From NCBI GenBank assembly GCA_049295655.1, contig JBAQRB010000096.1, positions 1 to 29,401 of the forward strand: a stretch of 29,401 nucleotides of DNA, written 5' to 3'. Shown here in pieces: positions 7,016 to 14,570 of the stretch. The stretch is from CAJBIL01 sp049295655. Lineage in GTDB: Bacteria > Pseudomonadota > Gammaproteobacteria > Burkholderiales > Rhodocyclaceae. The notes beneath the pieces were generated by a model, which was not told the origin of the DNA, ran no database searches, and saw only the letters and a program-made list of their open reading frames with translations. The position numbers and the translations under genes were made by a program. Numbering within the stretch: position 1 is the first letter of the stretch; each line of letters starts with the position of its first letter.

Positions 7016-7774
7016 GTAACGGTGCTGGCGAGTTTCCGCTTCTACGCCGAATTGAACGACTTCATCGCCCGCGCTCGCCGGCAGCGCGAGTTCGAGCATG
7101 CCTGCGCCGGCGACGCGAGCGTCAAGCACGCCATTGAGGCCCTCGGCGTGCCGCACACCGAGGTCGAGCTGATCCTGGTGAACGGCGTATCGGTCGGCTT
7201 CGCCCGGCGCTTGCGGCACGGCGACCGGGTTTCCGTCTATCCGAAGTTCGAGGCCCTCGACATCGGCCCGCTGCTGCGCCTGCGCGCCCGCCCCTTGCGC
7301 GTCACGCGCTTCGTCGCCGACGCGCACCTGGGCGGCCTCGCCCGTCTGCTGCGCATGGCCGGTTTCGATACGCTCTACGACAACCGTTTCGACGATACCG
7401 AGATCGAGCGCATCGCCGGGCGCGACGGTCGCATCGTGCTCTCCCGCGACCGCGAGCTGCTCAAGCGGCGCGGCATCGACCACGGCTGCTACGTGCACGC
7501 GCTGAAACCGGCGGCGCAACTCGACGAAATCCTCGTCCGCCTCGATCTGGCCGGCAGCGTGCAGCCTCTCGCGCTGTGCCTCGAATGCAACGCGCCGCTG
7601 CGGCCGGTGGACAAGGCGCTGGTGCTCGACGCCCTGCCGCCCGGCGTTCGCGAGCGGCAGCAGCGCTTCAGCACCTGCGGCGTCTGCCGGCGCGTTTTCT
7701 GGGAAGGCAGCCACTGGCGCCACATGCGCGAGCGGCTGGCGGCGGCCGTCGCGGCGGCCGGCGGGAAGGCATGA
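6869..7774 (+). CDS. Mut7-C RNase-domain protein with ubiquitin-like N-terminal domain (fused in frame to a LysR scrap)
   Basis: The native protein probably begins at the GTG at 7022 (250 aa, LASFRFYAELNDFI), but the frame is open back to the LysR ATG at 6869, giving a 301-aa chimera. Domains from 7022: a ThiS/MoaD-like ubiquitin fold (FRFYAELNDF to GDRVSVYPKFEAL); a PIN-like Mut7-C RNase domain with acidic residues in FVADAHLGGLARLLRMAGFDT and VLSRDRELLKR; and a zinc ribbon (CLECN with CGVCRRVFW). The zinc-ribbon end WEGSHWRHM is typical of the family, which is predicted to cleave RNA. No ribosome site precedes 7022, so expression may now depend on the LysR start. An intrinsic terminator follows at 7861. 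Confidence 0.85.
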   Translation: MRGLRHLRCFLAVAEEVHFARAAERLHIEQSPLSRAITDLEHDLDVQLVVTVLASFRFYAELNDFIARARRQREFEHACAGDASVKHAIEALGVPHTEVELILVNGVSVGFARRLRHGDRVSVYPKFEALDIGPLLRLRARPLRVTRFVADAHLGGLARLLRMAGFDTLYDNRFDDTEIERIAGRDGRIVLSRDRELLKRRGIDHGCYVHALKPAAQLDEILVRLDLAGSVQPLALCLECNAPLRPVDKALVLDALPPGVRERQQRFSTCGVCRRVFWEGSHWRHMRERLAAAVAAAGGKA

Positions 7775-7860
7775 GTACAGCAACGACGCCCCACGGCGAC
7801 GCAGCGGTTTGATGGCGCCACAAGACCAGGCTGCGCGGCATCGGCTCCCGGCCGGACCCC

Positions 7861-7897
7861 GGCCGCAGCGCTGGCGCTGCGGCCTTTTCTTCGTTTT
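7861..7897 (+). terminator. Rho-independent terminator after the Mut7-C gene
   Basis: GGCCGCAGCG, loop CTGG, CGCTGCGGCC, then TTTTCTTCGTTTT. The perfect 10-bp G+C stem with a T-rich tail points rightward, about 90 bp after the Mut7-C stop. Confidence 0.85.
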
Positions 7898-7904
7898 GCG
7901 CCGG

Positions 7905-8297
7905 CTATTTGACGGCGAAGCAGTAGAACAGGCCATCACCGCCCGAGCTGCGCAGCGCCTCCTGGCTGCAGCCGCCGCGCGACGGATGCGCGTGGTTCCA
8001 CGACTGGGCCGCTGCCTTCTCGTTGAGTCCCAGCCGGTCGTGGTGGCCGACCTGCACCGACCCGTCGCTGCCGCTTTTCGTCCAGTTGCCGCAGGTCGTA
8101 TCCTGCCCGCCGGGAAAGGCCTCGCCGAACGCACCGGCCAGCCCGCCGAGGTCGGCGCCCTTGCCCAGACCGGCACTGGTCACGAAAAAACCCATTTTCT
8201 TCGACGCGGCGCCCGGCTCGGCATGGACCGCAGTAAAAAGACCCGCCGAGGCGAGCGCCATTGCGGCAAGGACGGGCAATCTCAATCGGCTATCCAT
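7905..8297 (-). CDS. Secreted lectin-like protein, apparently with an internal deletion
   Basis: The ATG at 8297 has AGGAG upstream on the minus strand; longer in-frame starts lack one. The 130-aa precursor has a signal peptide (MDSRLRLPVLAAMALASAGLFTAVHA). The mature protein opens with KKMGFFVTSAGLGKGADLGG and ends with GCSQEALRSSGGDGLFYCFAVK, preceded by TCGNWTKSG and VQVGHHDR. From memory this matches a family of about 220-aa secreted proteins often annotated lectin, in which LGGLAGA is followed by DAHCQ and a block of about 80-90 residues before the TCGNW segment. Here LGGLAGA runs directly into FGEAFPGGQDTTCGNW, so the centre seems to be missing without a frameshift. Function is uncertain; the deletion may have inactivated it. 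Confidence 0.7.
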   Translation of the reverse strand: MDSRLRLPVLAAMALASAGLFTAVHAEPGAASKKMGFFVTSAGLGKGADLGGLAGAFGEAFPGGQDTTCGNWTKSGSDGSVQVGHHDRLGLNEKAAAQSWNHAHPSRGGCSQEALRSSGGDGLFYCFAVK

Positions 8298-8443
8298 CGT
8301 TTTTCTCCTGGGTTGAAACGGACCGGAAACGCCCCCGGCAGGCTCGACCTGAGCCGCGAGAAGTGGAACAATGCCGGCTCCCACGCCGCGTATGAGCACG
8401 GTCAGATTCCAAGTCGACCGGCAAGGGCGACAGCCGGTTCCCG

Positions 8444-8632
8444 ATGATCACACCAGAGCTCGACACCACCTATCTGATCGCCCTATGCAGCGGCGAGCAG
8501 CGCCGCTGGCGCTACCTCGGCCCGGATGCGCGCGGCGCCGTCTGGTGGCGCGACGTCGAAACGAAAGTCGAATTTTCCGAGGGCAGCGTGATGTATGCGT
8601 GGTCGATCGCCGAACGCCTCGGCCCTGCTTGA
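8444..8632 (+). CDS. Hypothetical 62-aa protein
   Basis: MITPELDTTYLIALCSGEQR is followed by a Trp-rich stretch (RWRYLGPDARGAVWWRDVE) and an acidic middle. No signal peptide or membrane helix. The ribosome site is weak. Its stop (8630-8632) abuts the stop of the convergent diguanylate cyclase gene with no gap. I do not recognise a family; the compact balanced composition suggests a real small gene. Confidence 0.55.
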   Translation: MITPELDTTYLIALCSGEQRRWRYLGPDARGAVWWRDVETKVEFSEGSVMYAWSIAERLGPA

Positions 8633-11257
8633 TTATTTCGCTTCGAGCAGGGAAAAGTCGAAGCAGCGCACGACATCGCGGCCGTGGTGCTTGGCCCAGT
8701 ACATGGCGATATCGGCATGGCGGGTCAGTTCAATTTCGCAGTTGCCGTGCTCCGGATAAATGGCAACGCCGACGCTCGACGAAATCGACAGGGTGTGCTC
8801 CGCCACCTGGAAAGGCTGATTGAGCGCATTGCGCACCTTTTCGCCGACGGCAAGCGCATCCTCCGCCGCTTCGATGTCGGAGAGCAGGACGATGAATTCA
8901 TCGCCGCCTATCCTCGCCACGGTATCCGACTCCCGGACACAGCCGAGCAGGCGCTTGGCGACGTCCTTCAGCAACTGGTCGCCGGTCTGGTGGCCCAGCG
9001 TGTCGTTGACCGGCTTGAAGCGATCCAGATCGAGAAAGAGCAGGGCCAGCCGCCCGCCGTCGCGCTGCACCCGGCTCAGCGCCTGCTGCAGGCGGTCGGC
9101 AAACAGGGCGCGGTTCGGCAGATCGGTCAGCGCATCGTGCTGCGCCATGTGGCGAACCAGCGATTCCTGTTTCTTGCGCTCGCTGATGTCGGAAAACGCC
9201 GCCACGTAATGCGTCGTTTCCCCGTTCCGATCGCTGACCCGCTTGATCGATAGCCAGCCGATATAGAACTCGCCATTCTTGCGGCGATTTTCAATTTCGC
9301 CATGCCAGACACCGGCCGTCTTCAACGACGCCCAGACCGACGAGTAGAATTCCTCGGGATGGCTTCCGGCCGACAAAAGCCCGGGGTCCTTGCCGACCAC
9401 CTCGGAAAACTGGTAGCCGGTGATCGCACTGAAGGCCGGATTGATCGCGATGATGCGATTGCTGCCGTCGGTAACGACAATCCCTTCATCGACCGTATTG
9501 AAAACCGTTGCGGCGAGTCTTTGCGCCGCCTCCTGCTCGCGGCGCGTCGAAATATCGCGAATGAACGCGCTGAATTCGACGACGTCGGCGCGCTTGATCT
9601 GGGCGATCGACAGCTCGATCGGGAAAACCCGGCCGCTGCGATGCAAGCCTTCGTTTTCAATCCGCGTATTGAGCATGTGGGCCTTGCCCGTTGCCAGGAA
9701 GCGCGTCAGCCCGAGCTGATGCGCTTCGCGGTATTGCGGCGGAATGATCACGTCGCCCAGATTTCGCCCGAGAACCTCCTCGCTCTCCCAGCCAAAGACG
9801 CGGCGCGCCTGGGAATTCCAGCCGACGATCCGGCCTTCGGCGTCCATCCTGACCACCGCGTCGAGGGCCGTTTCGACCACCGACTGCAAGGTGGCCCGGC
9901 TATCGCTCAGCGAGCGCTCGAAAGCCAATCGCTCGGAAATGTCCTGAACGAAGGCGAAAAAATGATCGCTAACGAAAGAGCTGCTGATTTCGACGCCGAT
10001 CTGCTGCCCGTCCTTCCGGCGCCACTGGGTGACAAAGCGATCCGAACCGGCCCGCTTGATGCGCTCCATCCGATCGGCGATCTCGCGCTCGGGCTTTTCC
10101 GCCTCGAGGTTTTTGATGCCGAAAGACAGCAATTCGGCCGCATCGAACCCGGTCATCCGGCACAAGGCTTCGTTGATTTCAATGATCCGCCCGGATTCAT
10201 CGACCATCAGGTAGCCATCGATCGAGGTTTGCAGCGCCATCGAGTAACGCTCGTAGAGATGGCTGCGCTCCGCCTCGGTGGCGAGCAGTCTTCTGCGCCA
10301 GATCAGCCAGCTGATGCCGGCCACCAGAACCAGCATGAGGAAAGCCAGGACGACGATGCCGCCGGCCGCCAGGCGGGCCAGTTGCTCGATCTCCACCCGG
10401 TCGATCTTGGTGATCATCACCCAGGGCGTCCCGGCAATCTCGCTGGAGGCGCCAAGCACCGCGACGCCGCGATAATCCTGATCGGCCAGCAGCCCGGTTT
10501 CCCCGCGCAACGCCCGAGCTGCGAGGGTACGACTGCCGCCCAGCGGCAACCTGAAAGCCAGAGGCTGGACCTCCGGCTTGAAGCGCAGGCGGCTCAGATA
10601 AACGATTTCATCGCCATCGCGTCGGACCAACAGCGATTCAGCCGATGCACTGGGAGTCGGCCAGTTTTCCAGTACGGGAAACAAGGTTTGATCGGCGTTT
10701 CTTTCCAGATAGACAGCGCCGAGGACAGGGCCGCTTGCATCGCCGTTGGAGAAAACCGGATAGATCACGCCATAGACGTACTCGTTGTCAGCGATGGCAT
10801 GAAGATCCATCAGCACGAACTTTCCTCCGTCAATCGCCTTCTGCAACGACACCCGCTGACTCTCCGTCAGGCGGCGCTCGCCGGATGCGGCCTTGAGCGT
10901 CAATTGCCGGTCGAGCACGAGAACCCGCCGGTAACCGTAATTCTCCGCGGTCACGGCAATGGCCTTTTCCACCTCGGGCAGGGCATCCTGCCCGGCAGCG
11001 CCGGATAACAGGCGTTTGACCGAGGGGTGCGCGGCAAAAACCCGGGCATCGTGCTGGCGCTCGTCCAGCAGGCTCTCGATCTGGGCCGACTTTACTTTCG
11101 CCATGCCGAGCAGGTTTTGCTGCTCGCTGCTGACCAGCTTGGTGGAAAAAAAATGATAGGCGCCCAAGGCGACGGAAACGACGAAAGCCGCCGCCAGCAA
11201 AAAAAACAGCAGCGAATTCCTCAATGGCATTGCGACTGTGCGTGATTTTTCAGGCAT
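8633..11257 (-). CDS. Membrane diguanylate cyclase with extracytoplasmic sensor, three PAS domains and GGDEF
   Basis: This 874-aa protein has TM1 at about residues 14-35, a periplasmic Cache-like region (about 40-295) and TM2 at about 298-320. Three PAS domains follow (about 340-450, 455-575, 583-700), the last ending VAAFSDISERKKQE. The GGDEF domain starts at HDALTDLPNRALF. The active-site motif is intact (RIGGDEF, about 782-788). An RESD I-site lies exactly five residues before it, so feedback inhibition by c-di-GMP is expected. No EAL or HD-GYP domain follows, so this is a synthase. The start at 11257 lacks a strong ribosome site; an in-frame ATG at 11230 is equally possible. The ligand is unknown. 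Confidence 0.93.
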   Translation of the reverse strand: MPEKSRTVAMPLRNSLLFFLLAAAFVVSVALGAYHFFSTKLVSSEQQNLLGMAKVKSAQIESLLDERQHDARVFAAHPSVKRLLSGAAGQDALPEVEKAIAVTAENYGYRRVLVLDRQLTLKAASGERRLTESQRVSLQKAIDGGKFVLMDLHAIADNEYVYGVIYPVFSNGDASGPVLGAVYLERNADQTLFPVLENWPTPSASAESLLVRRDGDEIVYLSRLRFKPEVQPLAFRLPLGGSRTLAARALRGETGLLADQDYRGVAVLGASSEIAGTPWVMITKIDRVEIEQLARLAAGGIVVLAFLMLVLVAGISWLIWRRRLLATEAERSHLYERYSMALQTSIDGYLMVDESGRIIEINEALCRMTGFDAAELLSFGIKNLEAEKPEREIADRMERIKRAGSDRFVTQWRRKDGQQIGVEISSSFVSDHFFAFVQDISERLAFERSLSDSRATLQSVVETALDAVVRMDAEGRIVGWNSQARRVFGWESEEVLGRNLGDVIIPPQYREAHQLGLTRFLATGKAHMLNTRIENEGLHRSGRVFPIELSIAQIKRADVVEFSAFIRDISTRREQEAAQRLAATVFNTVDEGIVVTDGSNRIIAINPAFSAITGYQFSEVVGKDPGLLSAGSHPEEFYSSVWASLKTAGVWHGEIENRRKNGEFYIGWLSIKRVSDRNGETTHYVAAFSDISERKKQESLVRHMAQHDALTDLPNRALFADRLQQALSRVQRDGGRLALLFLDLDRFKPVNDTLGHQTGDQLLKDVAKRLLGCVRESDTVARIGGDEFIVLLSDIEAAEDALAVGEKVRNALNQPFQVAEHTLSISSSVGVAIYPEHGNCEIELTRHADIAMYWAKHHGRDVVRCFDFSLLEAK

Positions 11258-11286
11258 GGCAACGATTGAAAGTCCCGACGCATTTC

Positions 11287-11314
11287 AATTTACCAGCTTG
11301 CAGTTAAAGGTCAA
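11287..11314 (-). promoter_or_regulatory. Candidate sigma-70 promoter for the diguanylate cyclase gene
   Basis: On the minus strand TTGACC (11309-11314) and TAAATT (11287-11292) are separated by 16 nt, about 30 bp upstream of the ATG at 11257. Confidence 0.4.
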
Positions 11315-11415
11315 AAGATATCTGCCATGCCGGAACAGGCACGATTGCGTGCCCTGCCATTCACGGCGACAATGCCCTTCCGCTGTTTCACACCGCCCGG
11401 ATCGATCTCGCCGCC

Positions 11416-12180
11416 GTGCAATCCACGCGCCTTCTCACGACCCTCCTCGCCGCCATCGCAGCCATCGTCATCGCGCTGCTCGCCGCCTGCGCCCCGCTGC
11501 CGCCGCACAGCGGCCTGCCGGCCCAGTGGGTGCCCTCGCCCAGTTTCGACGCGCGCCGCCCGAACCTGGTGATCCTCCACCACACCAGCAACGACACCCT
11601 GGACCGCGCCCTGCGCACCCTGACGACACCCGAACGCAAGGTCAGCGCGCACTACCTGATCGGCCGCGACGGGCGCATCCTGCAGCTCGTCGACGAAGGC
11701 GCGCGCGCCTGGCACGCCGGCAAATCGTGGTGGGGCGGCCAGACCGACGTCAATTCGGCCTCGCTCGGCATTGAGCTCGACAACAGCGGCAGCGAACCCT
11801 TCGCCGATGCACAGATCGACGCCCTGCTCCTCCTGCTCGCCGACCTGCGCGAACGCCACCGCATCCCCGCCGCCAACTTCATCGGCCACGCCGATGTCGC
11901 CCCCACCCGCAAGGACGACCCGAGCCCGCTCTTCCCCTGGCAGCGGCTCGCCGAGCAAGGCTTCGGCCTGTGGTGCGAAGCCCCCCTGCCAGCGGCACCG
12001 GCCGGCTACGACCTGGCCCTCGCGCTGGCTGCGCTCGGCTACGACCCGGGCACGCCGGAAGCCTCACGGCGCGCCTTCGCCCGGCACTTCATCGGTGAAG
12101 AGGCTTCGGCCGAGCAGGAAAGCGCGGTCGCGCAATGTCTGCTGCAAAAGAAGGCGGCAGCGCCGGCGCAGCCGCTGTAG
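11416..12180 (+). CDS. N-acetylmuramoyl-L-alanine amidase, AmiD/AmpD-like lipoprotein
   Basis: The GTG at 11416 begins a 254-aa protein with a hydrophobic leader ending LLAAC (Cys25), a lipobox, so it is probably an outer-membrane lipoprotein. The amidase_2 domain carries zinc ligands expected at His55 or His56 (LVILHHTSND), His158 (FIGHADVAPTRKDDPS) and Asp168. The sequence KVSAHYLIGRDGRILQLVDE is the usual substrate-groove strand and ASLGIELDN carries the conserved Glu. After the catalytic domain come about 65 residues resembling a peptidoglycan-binding helical tail (LALALAALGYDP). By analogy with AmiD it would cleave MurNAc-L-Ala bonds of anhydro-muropeptides or peptidoglycan in the periplasm. 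Confidence 0.9.
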   Translation: MQSTRLLTTLLAAIAAIVIALLAACAPLPPHSGLPAQWVPSPSFDARRPNLVILHHTSNDTLDRALRTLTTPERKVSAHYLIGRDGRILQLVDEGARAWHAGKSWWGGQTDVNSASLGIELDNSGSEPFADAQIDALLLLLADLRERHRIPAANFIGHADVAPTRKDDPSPLFPWQRLAEQGFGLWCEAPLPAAPAGYDLALALAALGYDPGTPEASRRAFARHFIGEEASAEQESAVAQCLLQKKAAAPAQPL

Positions 12181-12220
12181 CCCATCGCCCCAGTCAATCG
12201 CCCCGGTTTTAGTAGACACT

Positions 12221-12267
12221 GGAGATGCCTGTATTCATTGGGCTGCAGCTTCGGCTCGAGGGATATG
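12221..12267 (+). repeat. Dispersed repeat, copy 1
   Basis: Contains the core GTATTCATTGGGCTGCAGC followed by TTCGGCTCGAGGGATATG. It lies 40 bp downstream of the amidase stop and matches copies at 12981 and 18629 on the same strand. The rest of the gap up to 12404 holds no recognised gene. Confidence 0.85.
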
Positions 12268-12366
12268 CTGCTGTGCGAACGCAGGACTCGATCATTCCTT
12301 CCAGTTGTTGAGTTAATCAGCTTGTCCTGCGTGGGAAGCGAGACCTCGCTTACCCCCACGGAAGAC

Positions 12367-12385
12367 GTTATAATTTTGTTATAAC
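12367..12385. promoter_or_regulatory. Palindromic operator-like site before the mazE-like gene
   Basis: GTTATAA, 5-nt spacer TTTTG, TTATAAC: a perfect 7-bp inverted repeat 19 bp upstream of the antitoxin ATG, overlapping plausible -10 sequences (TATAAT at 12369). AbrB-type antitoxins usually autorepress by binding such sites. AGGAG at 12395-12399 is the ribosome site. Confidence 0.65.
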
Positions 12386-12404
12386 TTTCAAATCAGGAGC
12401 TGCG

Positions 12405-12641
12405 ATGTTAACAACGTTACGCAAGGTGGGGAACTCTCGCGGGGTGCTAATCCCGGCGGCGTTACTGGCGGAGTGCCAAATCGATGGCGCGGTGGAAATG
12501 ACTGTTGAGTCAGGACGACTGGTGATTACGCCCGTTAGCGCCCCGCGCGCCGGATGGTTCGATGGTTACGAGGCAAAGGATGACAAGGATGCATGGGCGG
12601 ACTTACCTGCCGATGAAGGTTGCGAGGACTGGGAATGGTGA
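12405..12641 (+). CDS. mazE: MazE-like antitoxin (AbrB/SpoVT DNA-binding domain)
   Basis: This 78-aa protein begins MLTTLRKVGNSRGVLIPAALL, the swapped-hairpin AbrB DNA-binding fold, followed by EMTVESGRLVITPV. The acidic C-terminal tail (AKDDKDAWADLPADEGCEDWEW) is the expected toxin-binding segment. Its stop overlaps the toxin start (ATGGTGA, 12635-12641), giving the usual coupling of antitoxin and toxin. An inverted repeat just upstream is the likely autoregulatory site. The pair is bracketed by two copies of a dispersed repeat. Confidence 0.9.
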   Translation: MLTTLRKVGNSRGVLIPAALLAECQIDGAVEMTVESGRLVITPVSAPRAGWFDGYEAKDDKDAWADLPADEGCEDWEW

Positions 12642-12961
12642 AGTCCGGAACCAGGGTGCTGCGTGGCGAGGTGTATTGGGTCAATCTCGATCCGACAATA
12701 GGTGCTGAGATAAAAAAGACACGCCCGTGTCTGGTGGTGTCGCCGGATGACATGAATGCGGTCTTGCCGCGCGTAATCGTTGCGCCCATCACCAGCAAGG
12801 GACAATCCCTCGGATGCAGGCCGGAGGTGCTTATCGGTGGCAAACCGGGGCGCTTGCTGCTTGATCAAATTCGTTGTATCGACAAATCCCGACTGGCAAA
12901 GAAATTAGGGGCGGTCGATGCGGCCCTGTGGCACGACGTGCTGCTGAAGATGCTGAGTTGA
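12635..12961 (+). CDS. mazF: MazF/PemK-type endoribonuclease toxin
   Basis: Starting at the ATG overlapping the antitoxin stop gives 108 aa (MVKSGTRVLRGEVYWVNLDP). Family hallmarks: RGEVYWVNLDPTIGAEIKKT, then RPCLVVSPDDMN, VIVAPITSKG and the C-terminal LDQIRCIDKSRL. MazF/PemK toxins cut mRNA at short sequence motifs and are neutralised by the adjacent antitoxin. The length is normal, no residues appear lost, and the module looks functional. The cut specificity cannot be told from sequence. Confidence 0.93.
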   Translation: MVKSGTRVLRGEVYWVNLDPTIGAEIKKTRPCLVVSPDDMNAVLPRVIVAPITSKGQSLGCRPEVLIGGKPGRLLLDQIRCIDKSRLAKKLGAVDAALWHDVLLKMLS

Positions 12962-12980
12962 CCAGACAGAATACGCCGAA

Positions 12981-13039
12981 GGCGCCCGTATTCATTGGGC
13001 TGCAGCCTCTGCTCGAGGGATATGGATGCGCGAATGAAG
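12981..13039 (+). repeat. Dispersed repeat, copy 2
   Basis: Same core (GTATTCATTGGGCTGCAGC) followed by CTCTGCTCGAGGGATATGGA and GCGCGAATGAAG. It starts 19 bp after the mazF stop, so copies 1 and 2 bracket the toxin-antitoxin pair in the same orientation. Confidence 0.85.
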
Positions 13040-13856
13040 GCGGCCTGACCCCGCCGCATGTTGCCTGATGATTGCCTTAGGCAATCCTCCGGGCAATCCC
13101 TTTCTTCGTGAGATGGTCATCCCGTTTGGCGCGAGCGGCTTACCGCTAAGACTACGATCATGAAAACAATCATCTCTGCCTGACATCGAGATCGATCGTT
13201 TCAGGAACACGTTTGCTTTTGCAGCCCGGCTCGCAGCGTAGATATTGCCAGCCACTGCGCCACTTCCCCTGGGTGTGTTGACATACATTCGTGGTGCGCT
13301 TTGTTGCGAGGGGGCAGTGGATGCGAGGCGCGCGCCTTGCCCGCACCGGGGTACGGGCAAGGCGAGCAACGACGCAGACGCTGCCTTCTCGCACAACCCT
13401 TCGGGACGGTTTCTGTGCGGGCGCATCGCGGCGGGCCAGGCGCTCGACGAAGCCGAAGCACGGGCCGGATCGGCGCAGGAGAAAGTGGAAAACCTCAAGG
13501 CGCCGCATCGCCAGCCCGAGATCGCGGCGCTCGAGGCCATTTTGCCTGTCTCCTTGATGCACCCGCCAGCACAGCGCGTCACCCAGGGATCACGCATGGC
13601 CGCAGGTCGGACATCGCAAGAATCCTGCGCGAGCAGCTTCGCGTCTTAAGGAAATCCCTTTCATCGTCAGTTCGTTAACGCACATGCCCGGCCCGCTACG
13701 CGTAATTGTTACCGGCGGCGGCATTTTTTACCGATGCCGGCGGCGGGAAAACGTATCCGAAACCAGCGCCGGGGCTCCGCCAAGGCTGGAATGCCTCTTG
13801 CAGGGGATCACCGGCAATAGATTTCGTTCCAGACACCCTGATAAAGGAGACATAGC
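13040..13856. other. Gene-free stretch with hairpins, possibly decayed DNA
   Basis: No frame gave a recognisable product on either strand. Small inverted repeats are present: GATTGCC-TTA-GGCAATC at 13070-13086 and CCTTGCCCG / CGGGCAAGG at 13335-13362. The final 200 bp lead into the CBS-protein gene, whose AAAGGAGA ribosome site is at about 13842. I see no promoter that can be defended. Confidence 0.5.
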
Positions 13857-14288
13857 ATGCAAGTCAATAAAGCAATGACCCGCGACGTGCGGATTGCGAA
13901 TCCCGACCACAGCATCTGCCACGTGGCGCAGATCATGGCCGACTGCGACGTCGGCTCCTTGCCGGTCGGCGAAAAGGACCGGCTGATCGGCATGATCACC
14001 GACCGCGACATCACCGTGCGCGCCGTGGCGCAGGGCTTGTCTCCCGAGACCAAGGTGCGCGAGGTGATGAGCCAGGAAGTGAAGTACTGCTTCGAGGACG
14101 AGGAGATTTCGCACGTGGTGCACAACCTCGGCGATCTGCAGGTCCACCGGCTGCCGGTACTGGACCGCAGCAAACGCCTGGTGGGTATCGTCTCGGTGGC
14201 CGACATCGCCGCCACCGAAGGGCCGAACGCGGCTGGCGATGCCATTTGCGACATCCTGGCCGACCACAGCGGCACGCATCATCATTAG
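13857..14288 (+). CDS. CBS-domain pair protein
   Basis: This 143-aa protein consists of two tandem CBS motifs: residues about 8-60 (AMTRDVRIANPDHSICHVAQ to GMITDRDITVRA) and about 70-128 (VREVMSQEVKYCFEDEEISH to VGIVSVADIAA). Stand-alone CBS pairs bind adenine nucleotides and modulate partners. It ends in a natural HHH. A good ribosome site (AAAGGAGA) precedes it. It lies immediately upstream of the broken ku gene, with about 100 bp between, so they may once have been co-transcribed. Confidence 0.9.
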   Translation: MQVNKAMTRDVRIANPDHSICHVAQIMADCDVGSLPVGEKDRLIGMITDRDITVRAVAQGLSPETKVREVMSQEVKYCFEDEEISHVVHNLGDLQVHRLPVLDRSKRLVGIVSVADIAATEGPNAAGDAICDILADHSGTHHH

Positions 14289-14387
14289 TACCAGCGCTTG
14301 ATTTTGCGGCATTCGCGACGGCGCGGCAGCGGCCGATGCCGCCGCATCAGGGTGGAGCGGCACGATCGACTTGAGGAGAACGCCGGC

Positions 14388-14570
14388 ATGCCTAGAGCCG
14401 TGTGGAAGGGCGCCATCGCCTTCAGCCTGGTCAACATCCCGGTGGCCTTGTATCCGGCGAGCGGCGCCAACGAACTGGATCTTCATCTGCTCGACCGCCG
14501 CGATTTTGCGGCGGCAAGGGCGTGCATCTCGTGGTACCGCTCGAACGCCGCCACGACTGGCCCGCGGTGA
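14388..14570 (+). pseudogene. ku: ku, N-terminal fragment (NHEJ end-binding protein)
   Basis: The ATG at 14388 has GAGGAG upstream (about 14373-14378). MPRAVWKGAIAFSLVNIPVA, then LYPASGANELDLHLLDRRDFA, is the unmistakable start of bacterial Ku, which loads LigD on broken DNA ends. Only about 41 of the usual 270 or so residues survive. After the GCG at 14508-14510 the sequence becomes the 3' part of ligD in another frame, and the Ku frame reads a nonsense tail to a stop at 14568-14570. The protein cannot form the DNA-encircling dimer. Confidence 0.9.

Noticed and set aside
7771..7812. 13-codon frame (MSTATTPHGDAAV) overlapping the Mut7-C stop by ATGA
   Set aside because: Too short to support as a gene; the overlap may be chance or the trace of a lost downstream gene.
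9302..11008. 568-codon open frame on the plus strand
   Set aside because: Antisense to the diguanylate cyclase gene, whose PAS and GGDEF motifs are unambiguous.
12221..13039. Possible CRISPR or tandem repeat array from the dispersed-repeat copies
   Set aside because: Only three copies, hundreds to thousands of bases apart, with no regular spacers or cas genes.
13245..13649. 135-codon frame and its minus-strand counterparts in the gene-free stretch
   Set aside because: No ribosome site, no family resemblance, and frames open on both strands at once as expected from composition.
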